Positions 1 to 7,216 of a stretch of DNA of 23,220 nucleotides are shown piece by piece. Under the pieces are notes generated by a model. It made no database searches and was not told the origin of the DNA. It worked only from the letters and a program-made list of their open reading frames with translations. Source of the DNA: PALSA-505 sp035308365. GTDB lineage: Bacteria > Actinomycetota > Actinomycetes > Streptosporangiales > Streptosporangiaceae. The translations under genes and the position numbers were made by a program. Positions within the stretch are counted from its first letter, which is position 1. Every line of letters begins with the position of its first letter. The DNA lies in contig DATGGU010000037.1 in the NCBI GenBank assembly GCA_035308365.1, forward strand, positions 1-23,220, given 5' to 3'.

Positions 1-2
1 CC

Positions 3-1595
3 GGCCGGACGAGCCTGGTCGAAGCCGCCGCCGAGGTCTGGAGCCGTCCCGGCTTCGACGTCTTCCTGTCCCGGCCGGCCCTCACGTTCGAGCCGTTCGA
101 CTACCAGTGGCAGACCGCCCAGACAGTGTTGCGCCGCATGCGCGGCCGGGCGATCCTGGCCGACGAGGTCGGCCTGGGCAAGACGATCGAGGCCGGCCTG
201 GTGCTGTCCGAACTTCGGATGCGTGGCCTGGGCGACCGCGCCCTGGTGGTGGTCCCCGCCGGGCTCGCGCAGCAGTGGCGGGAGGAACTGGAGCGGAAGT
301 TCGCCCTTCCCACCACGATCGCCAGCAAAGGCGAATGGGACACCGGCAACGACCATCCCGTGGTGATCGTCTCCCTGGCCGCCGCCCGGCGGGATCCGCT
401 CAAGTCGGCGCTGACCGCCAGGCCATGGGACGTCGTGATCATGGACGAGGCCCACCGGCTGCGCAATCCGCGCAGCGCCTCCGGGCGGCTGGCCAGGGCG
501 CTGAGCGCGCGGTACCTGCTGCTGCTCACCGCCACTCCGGTCGAGAACCGGCTGCAGGACCTGTACGAGCTGGTCAGCCTGGTCGCCCCTGGCCTGCTCG
601 GCACCCCGGCGCAGTTCCGGGCCCAGCACGGCAGCGGCGACCCCGGTACACCCCGCGACGTCTCCGGGTTGCGGGCCAGGACCCGGGAGGTGATGGTCCG
701 GCACCGGCGCAGCGAGGTGAGCCTGATGTTGCCGCAGCGGCTGGCCGAGACCGTACTGGTGAATCCCACCGAGGAAGAGGCCGGCCTGTACGCCGGGATC
801 GCCACCCGGATCCGGCAGGAGGCCCGCAGCGCCGCACAGGCCCGGCGGCTCACCCTGCGGAGCCTGGCCAGGCTGGCCGGATCGAGCCCGGCCGCGGTGG
901 CCCCGACCCTGGCCAAGGTGGGCTGGGACGATCTCGCCCAGCGGGCGGCCGCGATCGGTTCACCAAGCAAGATCGGCGAACTGGTGTCCAGGCTCAAGAG
1001 CACCGGCCCGGAGAAGGTGCTCGTCTTCACCGCCTTCCGGCAGACGCTGGAACAGATGGCCGCCGAACTGAACGACAAGGGCATCCCGGCCGCTGTCTAC
1101 CACGGCAGCCTGGCCCGCGCGGACAAGGAGAAGGCGGTCGGGGCGTTCCGCGACGAGGTGCCGGTCATGCTCAGCACCGAGTCGGCCGGTGAGGGCAGGA
1201 ACCTGCAGTTCTGCCACATGATGATCAACGTGGACCTGCCGTGGAACCCGATGCAGATCGAGCAGCGGCTCGGCCGCCTGCACCGGGTCGGCCAGACGCA
1301 GGAGGTGCTGCTGACCAACCTGGTCGCCCGCGGCACCATCGAGCAGCGCATCCTGCACGTTCTCGAGGCGAAGATCAACCTGTTCGAGCTCGTGGTTGGC
1401 GAGCTCGACATGATCCTTGGCCGGATCGATGACGACTTCGACTTCGAGTCCTCCGTGTTCGACGCCTACGTCGAGGCCGGCGACGACGCCGAGTTCGCCG
1501 GAAGGCTGGCGGAGATTGGTGAGAGCCTGGCCCGGGCGAGGACGGAGTACCTGCGCGACCGGGCTCATGCCGACGAACTGATCGGGCAGGACTGA
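3..1595 (+). CDS. SNF2/RapA-family DEAD/DEAH-box helicase, 5' end missing
   Basis: The frame is open from the left edge, so the N-terminus lies outside the window and about 530 residues are visible. Superfamily 2 helicase motifs appear in order: a Walker A GLGKT (codons at 171-185) preceded by DEV, a DEAH box (444-455), the motif III TATP (528-539), then a C-terminal helicase lobe with VLVFTAF, a YHG motif, STESAGEGRNLQ and the motif VI sequence QRLGRLHRVGQ near 1260-1295. Family knowledge: SNF2/RapA-type proteins are ATP-driven double-stranded DNA translocases that remodel protein-DNA complexes rather than unwinding DNA, and they act in the cytoplasm. The next gene starts 5 bp after the stop, so the two are almost certainly co-transcribed and probably function together. 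RapA-like proteins also occur in defence systems such as DISARM, but no methylase or DrmA/DrmB homologue is visible here. The family call is firm; the biological role is not. Confidence 0.92.
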   Translation, partial: GRTSLVEAAAEVWSRPGFDVFLSRPALTFEPFDYQWQTAQTVLRRMRGRAILADEVGLGKTIEAGLVLSELRMRGLGDRALVVVPAGLAQQWREELERKFALPTTIASKGEWDTGNDHPVVIVSLAAARRDPLKSALTARPWDVVIMDEAHRLRNPRSASGRLARALSARYLLLLTATPVENRLQDLYELVSLVAPGLLGTPAQFRAQHGSGDPGTPRDVSGLRARTREVMVRHRRSEVSLMLPQRLAETVLVNPTEEEAGLYAGIATRIRQEARSAAQARRLTLRSLARLAGSSPAAVAPTLAKVGWDDLAQRAAAIGSPSKIGELVSRLKSTGPEKVLVFTAFRQTLEQMAAELNDKGIPAAVYHGSLARADKEKAVGAFRDEVPVMLSTESAGEGRNLQFCHMMINVDLPWNPMQIEQRLGRLHRVGQTQEVLLTNLVARGTIEQRILHVLEAKINLFELVVGELDMILGRIDDDFDFESSVFDAYVEAGDDAEFAGRLAEIGESLARARTEYLRDRAHADELIGQD

Positions 1596-1600
1596 ACGCG

Positions 1601-3592
1601 ATGGCCACCGGCAGCGGGCTGGCGTTCTGGCTGGACTATGTCGAATCGCGCGGCGGGCTCTGGGAATCCGCCGGGGACAGCACGATGGTGATGATCCCGC
1701 CCCAGCTCCAGCGCAGGTTCGAGCTGCCGGAAGAGTTCGCCGTCACCGAGCATCCCGACGTCGCCCGCGAGGACGGCGTGGCGCTGCTCGCAGCCGGGCA
1801 CCCGTTGCTGGCCGCCGCTGCGGAGGATGTCCTGGCTGCCGACGACGCCGGCCTGCTCACCCTGGCCACGCCCGCCTCGCAGCCACCCGATGGTGAGCGC
1901 CTGCTGGCCAAGGCTCGCGACCAGTTTCCCGTCAGCCATGGCCGGATCGATGGCAGTGGGCCGGTGGAGCGCAGGCTCCGTCAGGTGCTGCGGGTCGGTG
2001 CGCTGGTCACCTACACCGCCTCCGCCGAGGAGGTGTTTCATGAGCGTGCCGAGTGCTGGCTCGACGTCCCATCCCGGCAGGAACTGCCCGAACAGTCCGT
2101 GAAGGAGCTGCGCCGGTTCATCGCCGGTGGCTCCGTCCCGGCCACCACCCCGGCTCTCGCCGCTGTCCCGCCCGCGCTGGCACGGGCACATGATCTCTTT
2201 AACAATAAATTTAACGAACGGTGCCGCGTGATATCCGGCGGTTCCGCCCGGGACGCCGCGCAGGCGGAACTGACCAGGGCGAAGAAATACTATGCCGAAG
2301 CTCTCGCGTCGCTGGCCAAACGCCAGGCCAGCGCGGCCCCCGACCGGCAGGCGCTGCTGGCCGCCCGGGCAGACGCCGTCCGGGCGGAGGAACAGCGGCG
2401 GCTGGCCGAGATCGAAGAGAAGCACACCGCGCGGTACGACATCCGCCCCTACCGGCTGCACCTGCTGCTCGTCCCGGTGCTGCGGCTGCCGGTCGACGTG
2501 CTGCGTGGATCCCGGCGCTTCCCCATGGTCCTGGACTGGATGCTGCCCGCCGCCGCTTTCGCCCCAGTGAGCTGCCCGGCTTGCGGAGCGGACACCTCGC
2601 GCTGGCCTCTCGCCGCCACCAAGACCGGCCTGGCCTGCGCGAACTGCCTGCCCGTCCCCGCTGTGGAGCCGGCCACCCCGCCGGAGTCCGGCGTGACCGG
2701 AGGTCTGGCCACCGTCCGTAATCAAGAATCTTCGTCCAGATCTCCGAAGCAGTCACGCGCGGAAACCCCGGCCCCAGCCGCGAGCGAGACCCAGTCGCGG
2801 GCCAAAGCGGCACCGCCGTCTCGTCCCACGGCCAGACCGGTACCACCGGCCGCGAAGAAAAAGCGGCTCAGCGCACAGGCGGTGAGTGCGGCAGGCGAAA
2901 AGCTGGCAATGGAATTGTGGTCACTGACCGCACAGGAAAACCTGCGGGCACTGCGGCGGCTGTGCGCCGAAGACTCCCCGGCGGCCGCCGCCGTCCGGCT
3001 GTACGGCGCGGCGGGCCCAGCCGTCGCGGCCGGCCTCGCGCCCCGGGAAGCCCTGCAGAGCCTGACCATGACCAGCGAGTCACACGGCGATGGCGAGCTG
3101 GCCGGAACCTGGGGATACCTGCAAACCGGCCGGGCCGACTACACGTACCTGCTGCGCTGGCACGCCGGCACCCGCCTGATCGCCGAGATACTGCCATTCG
3201 GGAACTGGGTAACTGCCCGGCTGCCGTCGCCCAGATGGCTGTTCACCCCGGCCGCCGCGCGGATGTTCGGCGGCCTTCCGGAACCAGATATTGATCTCGA
3301 CCCGGTGGCGGTCCGGCTGTGGCGCAAGGCCCTGCCGGTGCATGGCGTTCCGCTCACCCTGCGTTGCCTGGCCGCATGGTGGCGGATCGGCGATGGTCCC
3401 GGGCTGCTGGCCGTCCACCGCCCAAGCGTGCTGGCCGCCGCCATTCACCGGATGGTCGGCTACCGGGCGGCCGAAACCGGCACCACCCACGATGCCATCG
3501 CCGACGTGTACAAGGTCGCCTCCGCCGACACTCGTGCGGTCACCCCACTGCTGCAAACCCGGCTGAAGCTGACACCACAACAACCCTGGTAA
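1601..3592 (+). CDS. Helicase-linked protein with coiled coil and four-Cys zinc ribbon, function unknown
   Basis: This is a 663-residue protein that I cannot assign to a named family. Residues about 215-275 are Ala/Glu/Arg/Lys-rich and look like a coiled coil. A zinc ribbon follows with C325-x2-C328 and C346-x2-C349. Residues about 355-430 are a Pro/Ala/Ser/Lys-rich linker, likely disordered. The C-terminal 230 residues form a separate Trp-rich globular region. No signal peptide or membrane segment is seen, so it is probably cytoplasmic. The ATG lies 5 bp after the stop of the SNF2 helicase, so translational coupling is likely and it is best read as the helicase's partner, perhaps a DNA- or protein-binding adaptor (inference). 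Around 2190-2222 the codons become AT-rich (TTT, AAT, AAA, TTT) without breaking the frame, which is unlike the rest of the gene. Confidence 0.85.
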   Translation: MATGSGLAFWLDYVESRGGLWESAGDSTMVMIPPQLQRRFELPEEFAVTEHPDVAREDGVALLAAGHPLLAAAAEDVLAADDAGLLTLATPASQPPDGERLLAKARDQFPVSHGRIDGSGPVERRLRQVLRVGALVTYTASAEEVFHERAECWLDVPSRQELPEQSVKELRRFIAGGSVPATTPALAAVPPALARAHDLFNNKFNERCRVISGGSARDAAQAELTRAKKYYAEALASLAKRQASAAPDRQALLAARADAVRAEEQRRLAEIEEKHTARYDIRPYRLHLLLVPVLRLPVDVLRGSRRFPMVLDWMLPAAAFAPVSCPACGADTSRWPLAATKTGLACANCLPVPAVEPATPPESGVTGGLATVRNQESSSRSPKQSRAETPAPAASETQSRAKAAPPSRPTARPVPPAAKKKRLSAQAVSAAGEKLAMELWSLTAQENLRALRRLCAEDSPAAAAVRLYGAAGPAVAAGLAPREALQSLTMTSESHGDGELAGTWGYLQTGRADYTYLLRWHAGTRLIAEILPFGNWVTARLPSPRWLFTPAAARMFGGLPEPDIDLDPVAVRLWRKALPVHGVPLTLRCLAAWWRIGDGPGLLAVHRPSVLAAAIHRMVGYRAAETGTTHDAIADVYKVASADTRAVTPLLQTRLKLTPQQPW

Positions 3593-3610
3593 CGGCTGAA
3601 GGGGACAGAT

Positions 3611-4444
3611 GTGAGCGAGACAGCCGGTGATTCGTACCTCCCACCAGAGGCGACAGGCTCCGCACCGGGGCGAGGCCGGCTTGCCGGACGGCGCGTGCTC
3701 GTGGTCGGGGCTGGGACGCGGCCCTCCGCTGAGCCTGACGCGCCGATGGGGAACGGCCGGGCCATTGCCGTCCTGGCAGCCAGAGAGGGTGCGTCGGTTG
3801 CGTGCGCCGACCGTGACCGCGGCGCCGCCGAGGTCACTGCCGATCTCGTGCGGGCAGAGGGAGCCAAGGGCTGCGTCGTCGTGGCTGACGTGTCTGAGCC
3901 TGCCGCATGCTCGGCAGTGGTTGAGGAATCCGTAGCCACGCTCGGCGGCCTTGACGGCCTTGTTCTCAACGTTGGTTTCGGCCTGGGCCGCGGGATGGGT
4001 GGCACGACCGCCGAGCAGTGGGACGCCACGTTCGCCGTCAACACCCGCGCTCACTTCCTGGTGTCGGCGGCTGCCCTGCCGGTGCTGGCCCCTGCTTCGG
4101 CGATCGTGTTCATCAGTTCGGCCGCGAGCTTGCGGGCTGCCACCGGAATACCGGCCTACGACTCATCCAAGGCCGCTCTGCTGGGCATCTGCCGCCAGGT
4201 CGCCAGGGAGGGAATGGCCAACTGCATCAGGGCGAACCTGGTGGTGCCGAGCCTGGTGGATACGCCGCTCGGGCGGGATGCCTCCCGGCAGAATCCGGCT
4301 CGAACCGCCCGTCGCCTTCCGTTCGGCCGCCAGGCGACGGCCTGGGAGGTGGCCTATGCAACGGTGTGGCTACTCTCCAGCGAATCGAGTTACGTCAATG
4401 CCCACCCGCTGGTCCTGGATGGTGGTGCCACCGGCTTCGGTTAA
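3611..4444 (+). CDS. SDR-family NAD(P)-dependent oxidoreductase
   Basis: This is a 277-residue classical short-chain dehydrogenase/reductase. It begins at a GTG preceded by an AAGGGG ribosome-binding site. The cofactor motif is stretched: VVGAGTRP, then an insertion, then GNGRAIA, instead of the compact TGxxxGIG. The rest is normal: a DVS after the fourth strand, VLNVG in place of NAG, the catalytic serine in VFISS, the catalytic YxxxK in AYDSSKAAL, and the C-terminal LDGG. Family knowledge: such enzymes oxidise or reduce alcohol/carbonyl groups using NAD(P)(H) in the cytoplasm. I believe the stretched glycine motif marks an actinobacterial subfamily, but the substrate is unknown. It lies 18 bp behind the helicase partner gene and may be co-transcribed by read-through; no functional link is evident. 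It is convergent with the HNH gene. Confidence 0.9.
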   Translation: MSETAGDSYLPPEATGSAPGRGRLAGRRVLVVGAGTRPSAEPDAPMGNGRAIAVLAAREGASVACADRDRGAAEVTADLVRAEGAKGCVVVADVSEPAACSAVVEESVATLGGLDGLVLNVGFGLGRGMGGTTAEQWDATFAVNTRAHFLVSAAALPVLAPASAIVFISSAASLRAATGIPAYDSSKAALLGICRQVAREGMANCIRANLVVPSLVDTPLGRDASRQNPARTARRLPFGRQATAWEVAYATVWLLSSESSYVNAHPLVLDGGATGFG

Positions 4445-4466
4445 GCCTGGTTAGGAGGCGTCGACC

Positions 4467-4552
4467 AATAACCCGCAGGTTGATCTTGCTGGTGGAGGCC
4501 AGTCTTCGCAGGTCGCAGGGGTTGCAGGTGCACCAAGAACCAACGGGTTATT
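4467..4552. repeat. Widely spaced 9-bp inverted repeat in convergent intergenic gap
   Basis: AATAACCCG at 4467-4475 is matched by its exact reverse complement CGGGTTATT at 4544-4552, with 68 bp between. The pair sits in the 129-bp gap between two convergent genes. The left arm also contains a small AACC-CGCA-GGTT hairpin. It could contribute to a bidirectional transcription end or be the remnant ends of a small element. No T-tract or transposase is present, so the role is open. Confidence 0.35.
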
Positions 4553-4573
4553 CCACGGCGAGCCCTTAGCCCG

Positions 4574-6568
4574 CTAGGTGGGGTGCTGACTGGGCAGCGT
4601 GGTGTAGCGCCGCCCGGCCGGGGTCAGCCAGGCCATCACGCCCGGGCTGACCTGCTCCAGGGTCCACTGTCGTGCTTGTTTCATCCGGTGATGTCGGCGG
4701 CAAAGCGGGGCAAGATCACATTCGCAGGTGATGCCGCCGTCGTCGTAGGGGATCGTATGGTCCAGATCGCACCGGGCTGCGGGCCGGCCGCAGCCGTGGT
4801 AGCTGCAGGTGGTGGTGCGGGCGCGGACGATCCGCTGCAGGGCGGCGCTGGGCCGGTAGTGCGGCTCGGCAGTGCGGTGGTCGCAACAGCCCGCCGCGAT
4901 CGGCTCGGCGGTCACGCTGACCTGCCAGGAACCGTCGCGGACGGTGTGGGCGCGGCTGGCCGGAGTGCTGCCATAGCCAAGGGCGCGGTCGGTGGGGCCG
5001 GTGAGAGTCACGTGCCAGCGGGTGGCCCGGTGCCCGGCGGCAGCGCAGGCCAGCGCGCGGGCGGTGTCAGGGTCCAGAGGGCCGTACCCGCCGGCTTCGC
5101 CGGGCCGGTCAGCCAGCCCGAGCAGGGTGACCAGCGGGATGGTGAGATTAACTGATCCAGCCAGCGGCGGCAGCCCCGGCGATGGTGGCTGGCCTGCCGA
5201 TGGTGGCTGGCCTGCCGATGGTGGCAGCCCTGCCGATGGTGGCAGCCCTGCCGATGGTGGCTGGCCTGCCGATGGTGGTGGCTGCAGCCCAGCGGGCACC
5301 GGCTGCCCTGGTGGGTGGGAGCCGCTGTGTCCCGGCGGGGCTGAGGTGGGTGCGTGGTGCTGTCCGCGTGGGTCTGGCTGGGTGCCGGGGGTGGGTTGGG
5401 GCAGCAGGTCGGCGGGTGGCTGGGTGGTGTCCTGGCTGAGGAGCTGGGCCAGGTAGGCGCGGGCGCGGAGCTGGTCGATGCCGCCGGTTGCGCCGGCGGC
5501 CTGCCAGGCGCGGGCGATCGCGTCGAGGCGTTTGTCGGCGGCCAGCACACTGGCGGCGGGCAGGTTGCGACCGGCCAGGTTCGCCGTCCCGCATGGATCG
5601 GGCCAGCACTCTACCCGGGCGTCGGCCAGCGCCGTCTCCCGCTGCCGTTGCGCCGCCTCTGGGTCGGCGGCCAGGACCGCCCGGTCCAAGGCCCGGCGTA
5701 GCCTCCCGTTGGTCAGTTCGGGTGCTTGCGGTAGCACGGCGGCGACGACAGCGGCCGCGTGTGCGTCGGTGAGATCCTCGGTGGCCTGGGCGAACAGGCG
5801 TGCCTTCGGCAGGTCGATCCATCCGGCGGCGAGTGTGACCCGTACTGGGGCCAGCCGCCCGGCCAGGTCGATGGCCAGGTCCACGACGCGTCCGCCGGTC
5901 ACCGGGGTCAACGTCAGCGCAGCGGCCACCTCCTCGCCGGCAAACTCGCTGACCTGCCCAGGGAACGGCTCACCCGGCGCAGCGGGCGGGGTGCCGTCGG
6001 CTGGGCGGCGGCGGGCCAGCGCAGCGATGGCTTCCAGTTCCCCGGCGGCCGCCCAGGAGGCCAGCCGCCGCCAGGCCCGGATCACCCCGACCAGCTCATC
6101 ATCACTGAGCACCCCGAGCTGGGCCTGCGCGTCGGCGGTGAACCCGGCCAGCGCCAGCCCGGCCGGCGCCGTGTCCAGTACCCCACCATCAGCGAACCCC
6201 ACACCACCGCCCGAGCCATCCCGCGGCCAGCATTCCAACGGTGCGACGGAAGCTCCCGAGCCGGCAAGCTGCCCGGCGGCGGCCTCTGGGCCGGGAAGGT
6301 CGATAGGCCAGGCCGGTTCGCGGTAGCGGGCGGGAATGGTAGCTGGCAGGGCGTCCAGTTCCTCGTAGGTCAGGCCGGCCAGCTCCGGCGGGCGGCCACA
6401 GTCGGGATCGGGCCAGTCCCAGCCGAACTCCGGCGGGATCTCGTCCTCACCGGAAACCGGACCGCCGGTGGCAAGCGGGTATGCCGTCACATCCACGGGC
6501 TCATCCAATGGAGCGGGGTTGTGGGCGGCAGGCACGGGCTTACCTTTCTCCGGCACGATCCAGATCAC
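4574..6568 (-). CDS. DUF222 domain / HNH endonuclease family protein (13E12-repeat type)
   Basis: The open frame gives 664 residues from a GTG at 6568. A second in-frame GTG at 6535 has a better ribosome-binding site (GGAGAAAGG, 7 nt spacing) and may be the true start. Residues about 130-370 match the helical DUF222 region. Next comes a low-complexity Pro/Ser/Gly-rich linker with a repeated hexapeptide like PPSAGQ. A C-terminal HNH module follows, with D603-H604 in LDHTIPYDDGG and H626-H627 in APLCRRHH. The position where the family normally has the middle Asn (CNLAPLC) is D618 here. Family knowledge: these multicopy actinobacterial proteins carry a beta-beta-alpha-metal nuclease fold, but their cellular role is poorly known. 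A likely promoter lies just upstream at 6585-6613. The Asn-to-Asp change could lower or abolish cleavage; that is inference. Confidence 0.9.
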   Translation of the reverse strand: MIWIVPEKGKPVPAAHNPAPLDEPVDVTAYPLATGGPVSGEDEIPPEFGWDWPDPDCGRPPELAGLTYEELDALPATIPARYREPAWPIDLPGPEAAAGQLAGSGASVAPLECWPRDGSGGGVGFADGGVLDTAPAGLALAGFTADAQAQLGVLSDDELVGVIRAWRRLASWAAAGELEAIAALARRRPADGTPPAAPGEPFPGQVSEFAGEEVAAALTLTPVTGGRVVDLAIDLAGRLAPVRVTLAAGWIDLPKARLFAQATEDLTDAHAAAVVAAVLPQAPELTNGRLRRALDRAVLAADPEAAQRQRETALADARVECWPDPCGTANLAGRNLPAASVLAADKRLDAIARAWQAAGATGGIDQLRARAYLAQLLSQDTTQPPADLLPQPTPGTQPDPRGQHHAPTSAPPGHSGSHPPGQPVPAGLQPPPSAGQPPSAGLPPSAGLPPSAGQPPSAGQPPSPGLPPLAGSVNLTIPLVTLLGLADRPGEAGGYGPLDPDTARALACAAAGHRATRWHVTLTGPTDRALGYGSTPASRAHTVRDGSWQVSVTAEPIAAGCCDHRTAEPHYRPSAALQRIVRARTTTCSYHGCGRPAARCDLDHTIPYDDGGITCECDLAPLCRRHHRMKQARQWTLEQVSPGVMAWLTPAGRRYTTLPSQHPT
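5181..5270 (-). repeat. In-frame 18-bp coding tandem repeat, five units
   Basis: Five consecutive 18-bp units start at 5181, 5199, 5217, 5235 and 5253, with degenerate partial units on both sides. On the + strand the unit reads GATGGTGGCTGGCCTGCC or the variant GATGGTGGCAGCCCTGCC. On the coding (-) strand they give a Pro/Ser/Ala/Gly hexapeptide repeat in the linker between the DUF222 and HNH domains. The period is a multiple of three, so copy-number changes keep the frame and only change linker length. Confidence 0.9.
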
Positions 6569-6584
6569 CTATTGCTTATCGAAT

Positions 6585-6613
6585 ATAATATCAGATACTG
6601 TCAGATCTGGAAA
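6585..6613 (-). promoter_or_regulatory. Candidate promoter for the HNH gene
   Basis: On the minus strand, TTTCCA (plus positions 6608-6613) is followed after 17 bp by TATTAT (6585-6590), matching the -35/-10 consensus at 4/6 and 5/6 positions. The predicted start point lies about 10 nt before the GTG at 6568 and about 43 nt before the alternative GTG at 6535. The surrounding 50 bp are strikingly AT-rich for this genome. A perfect TATAAT also occurs on the + strand (6584-6589) but has no convincing -35 partner. Confidence 0.45.
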
Positions 6614-6723
6614 CGAAATACCGAACAACATGCCGACTGGCTACGATGAGCATAGCGGCCGGTCGCTTAGAAAGGCGCGGCACCCGCCGCCCGGCGGGAA
6701 TCAGCCGACTGCGAGGACATCAC

Positions 6724-7216
6724 GCCGGGACGTGGGCGCCCAAACGCTCAAGGCCGGGACCTGGGCACCCGACCACTCAGCGCCGGGACCCGGGCACCCA
6801 AACACTCAGCCCCGGGACGTGGGCGCCCAAACGCTCAAGGCCGGGACGTAGGCGCCCAAACGCTCAGCGCCGGGACCCGGACACCCGACCACTCAGCGCC
6901 GGGACCCGGGCACCCAAACACTCAGTGCCAGGACGTCGGCACCCAAACGCTCAAGGCCGGGACGTCGGCGCCCAAACGCTCAGCGCCGGGACCTGGACAC
7001 CCAAACACTCAGCGCCAGGACGTCGGCACCCAAACGCTCAGCGCCTGCACCTGGGCACCCAAACGCTCAGCGCCTGCACCTGAGCACCCAAACGCTCAGC
7101 CCCGGGACGTGGGCACCCAAACGCTCAAGGCCGGGACCTGGACACCCAAACATTCAAGACCAGGACCCGGGCACCCAAACGCTCAAGGCCGGGACGTGGG
7201 CGCCCAGACGCTCAAG
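6724..7216. repeat. 29-bp tandem repeat array, 17 units without spacers
   Basis: Seventeen head-to-tail units of exactly 29 bp start at 6724 and every 29 bp thereafter to 7188. A typical unit begins GCCGGGACGTGGGCGCCC and ends AAACGCTCAAG or AAACGCTCAGC. Most units carry the dyad GGGCGCCC or its one-base variant GGGCACCC. Variation is not random: units 2-5 (6753-6868) resemble units 6-9 (6869-6984) position by position, indicating duplication of a 116-bp four-unit block. The last unit (7188-7216) lies inside the 3' end of the PQQ-propeller gene and encodes its final residues on the minus strand. The array fills the gap between that gene and the HNH gene, both on the minus strand, and I see no other gene in 6569-7182. 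The role is unknown; it could be a 3'-UTR/termination structure, a protein-binding array or a recombination-driven satellite. Confidence 0.95.

Noticed and set aside
3080..4054. Minus-strand frames of over 300 codons opposite the SDR and helicase-partner genes
   Set aside because: They are antisense shadows produced by high third-position GC; the + strand frames carry the recognisable motifs.
4490..4540. tRNA 3' end or attachment-site remnant
   Set aside because: GCAGGTCGCAGG and TGCACCA resemble a tRNA end, but no T-loop (TTCGA/TTCAA with a pairing stem) or upstream arms can be folded.
6468..7083. Long + strand frames across the repeat array
   Set aside because: They arise because the 29-bp unit cycles through all frames with few stops; there is no ribosome-binding site or protein-like composition.
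6724..7216. CRISPR array
   Set aside because: The 29-bp period is typical of CRISPR repeats, but the units abut directly with no spacers, no cas gene is nearby, and the variation is spread along the unit.
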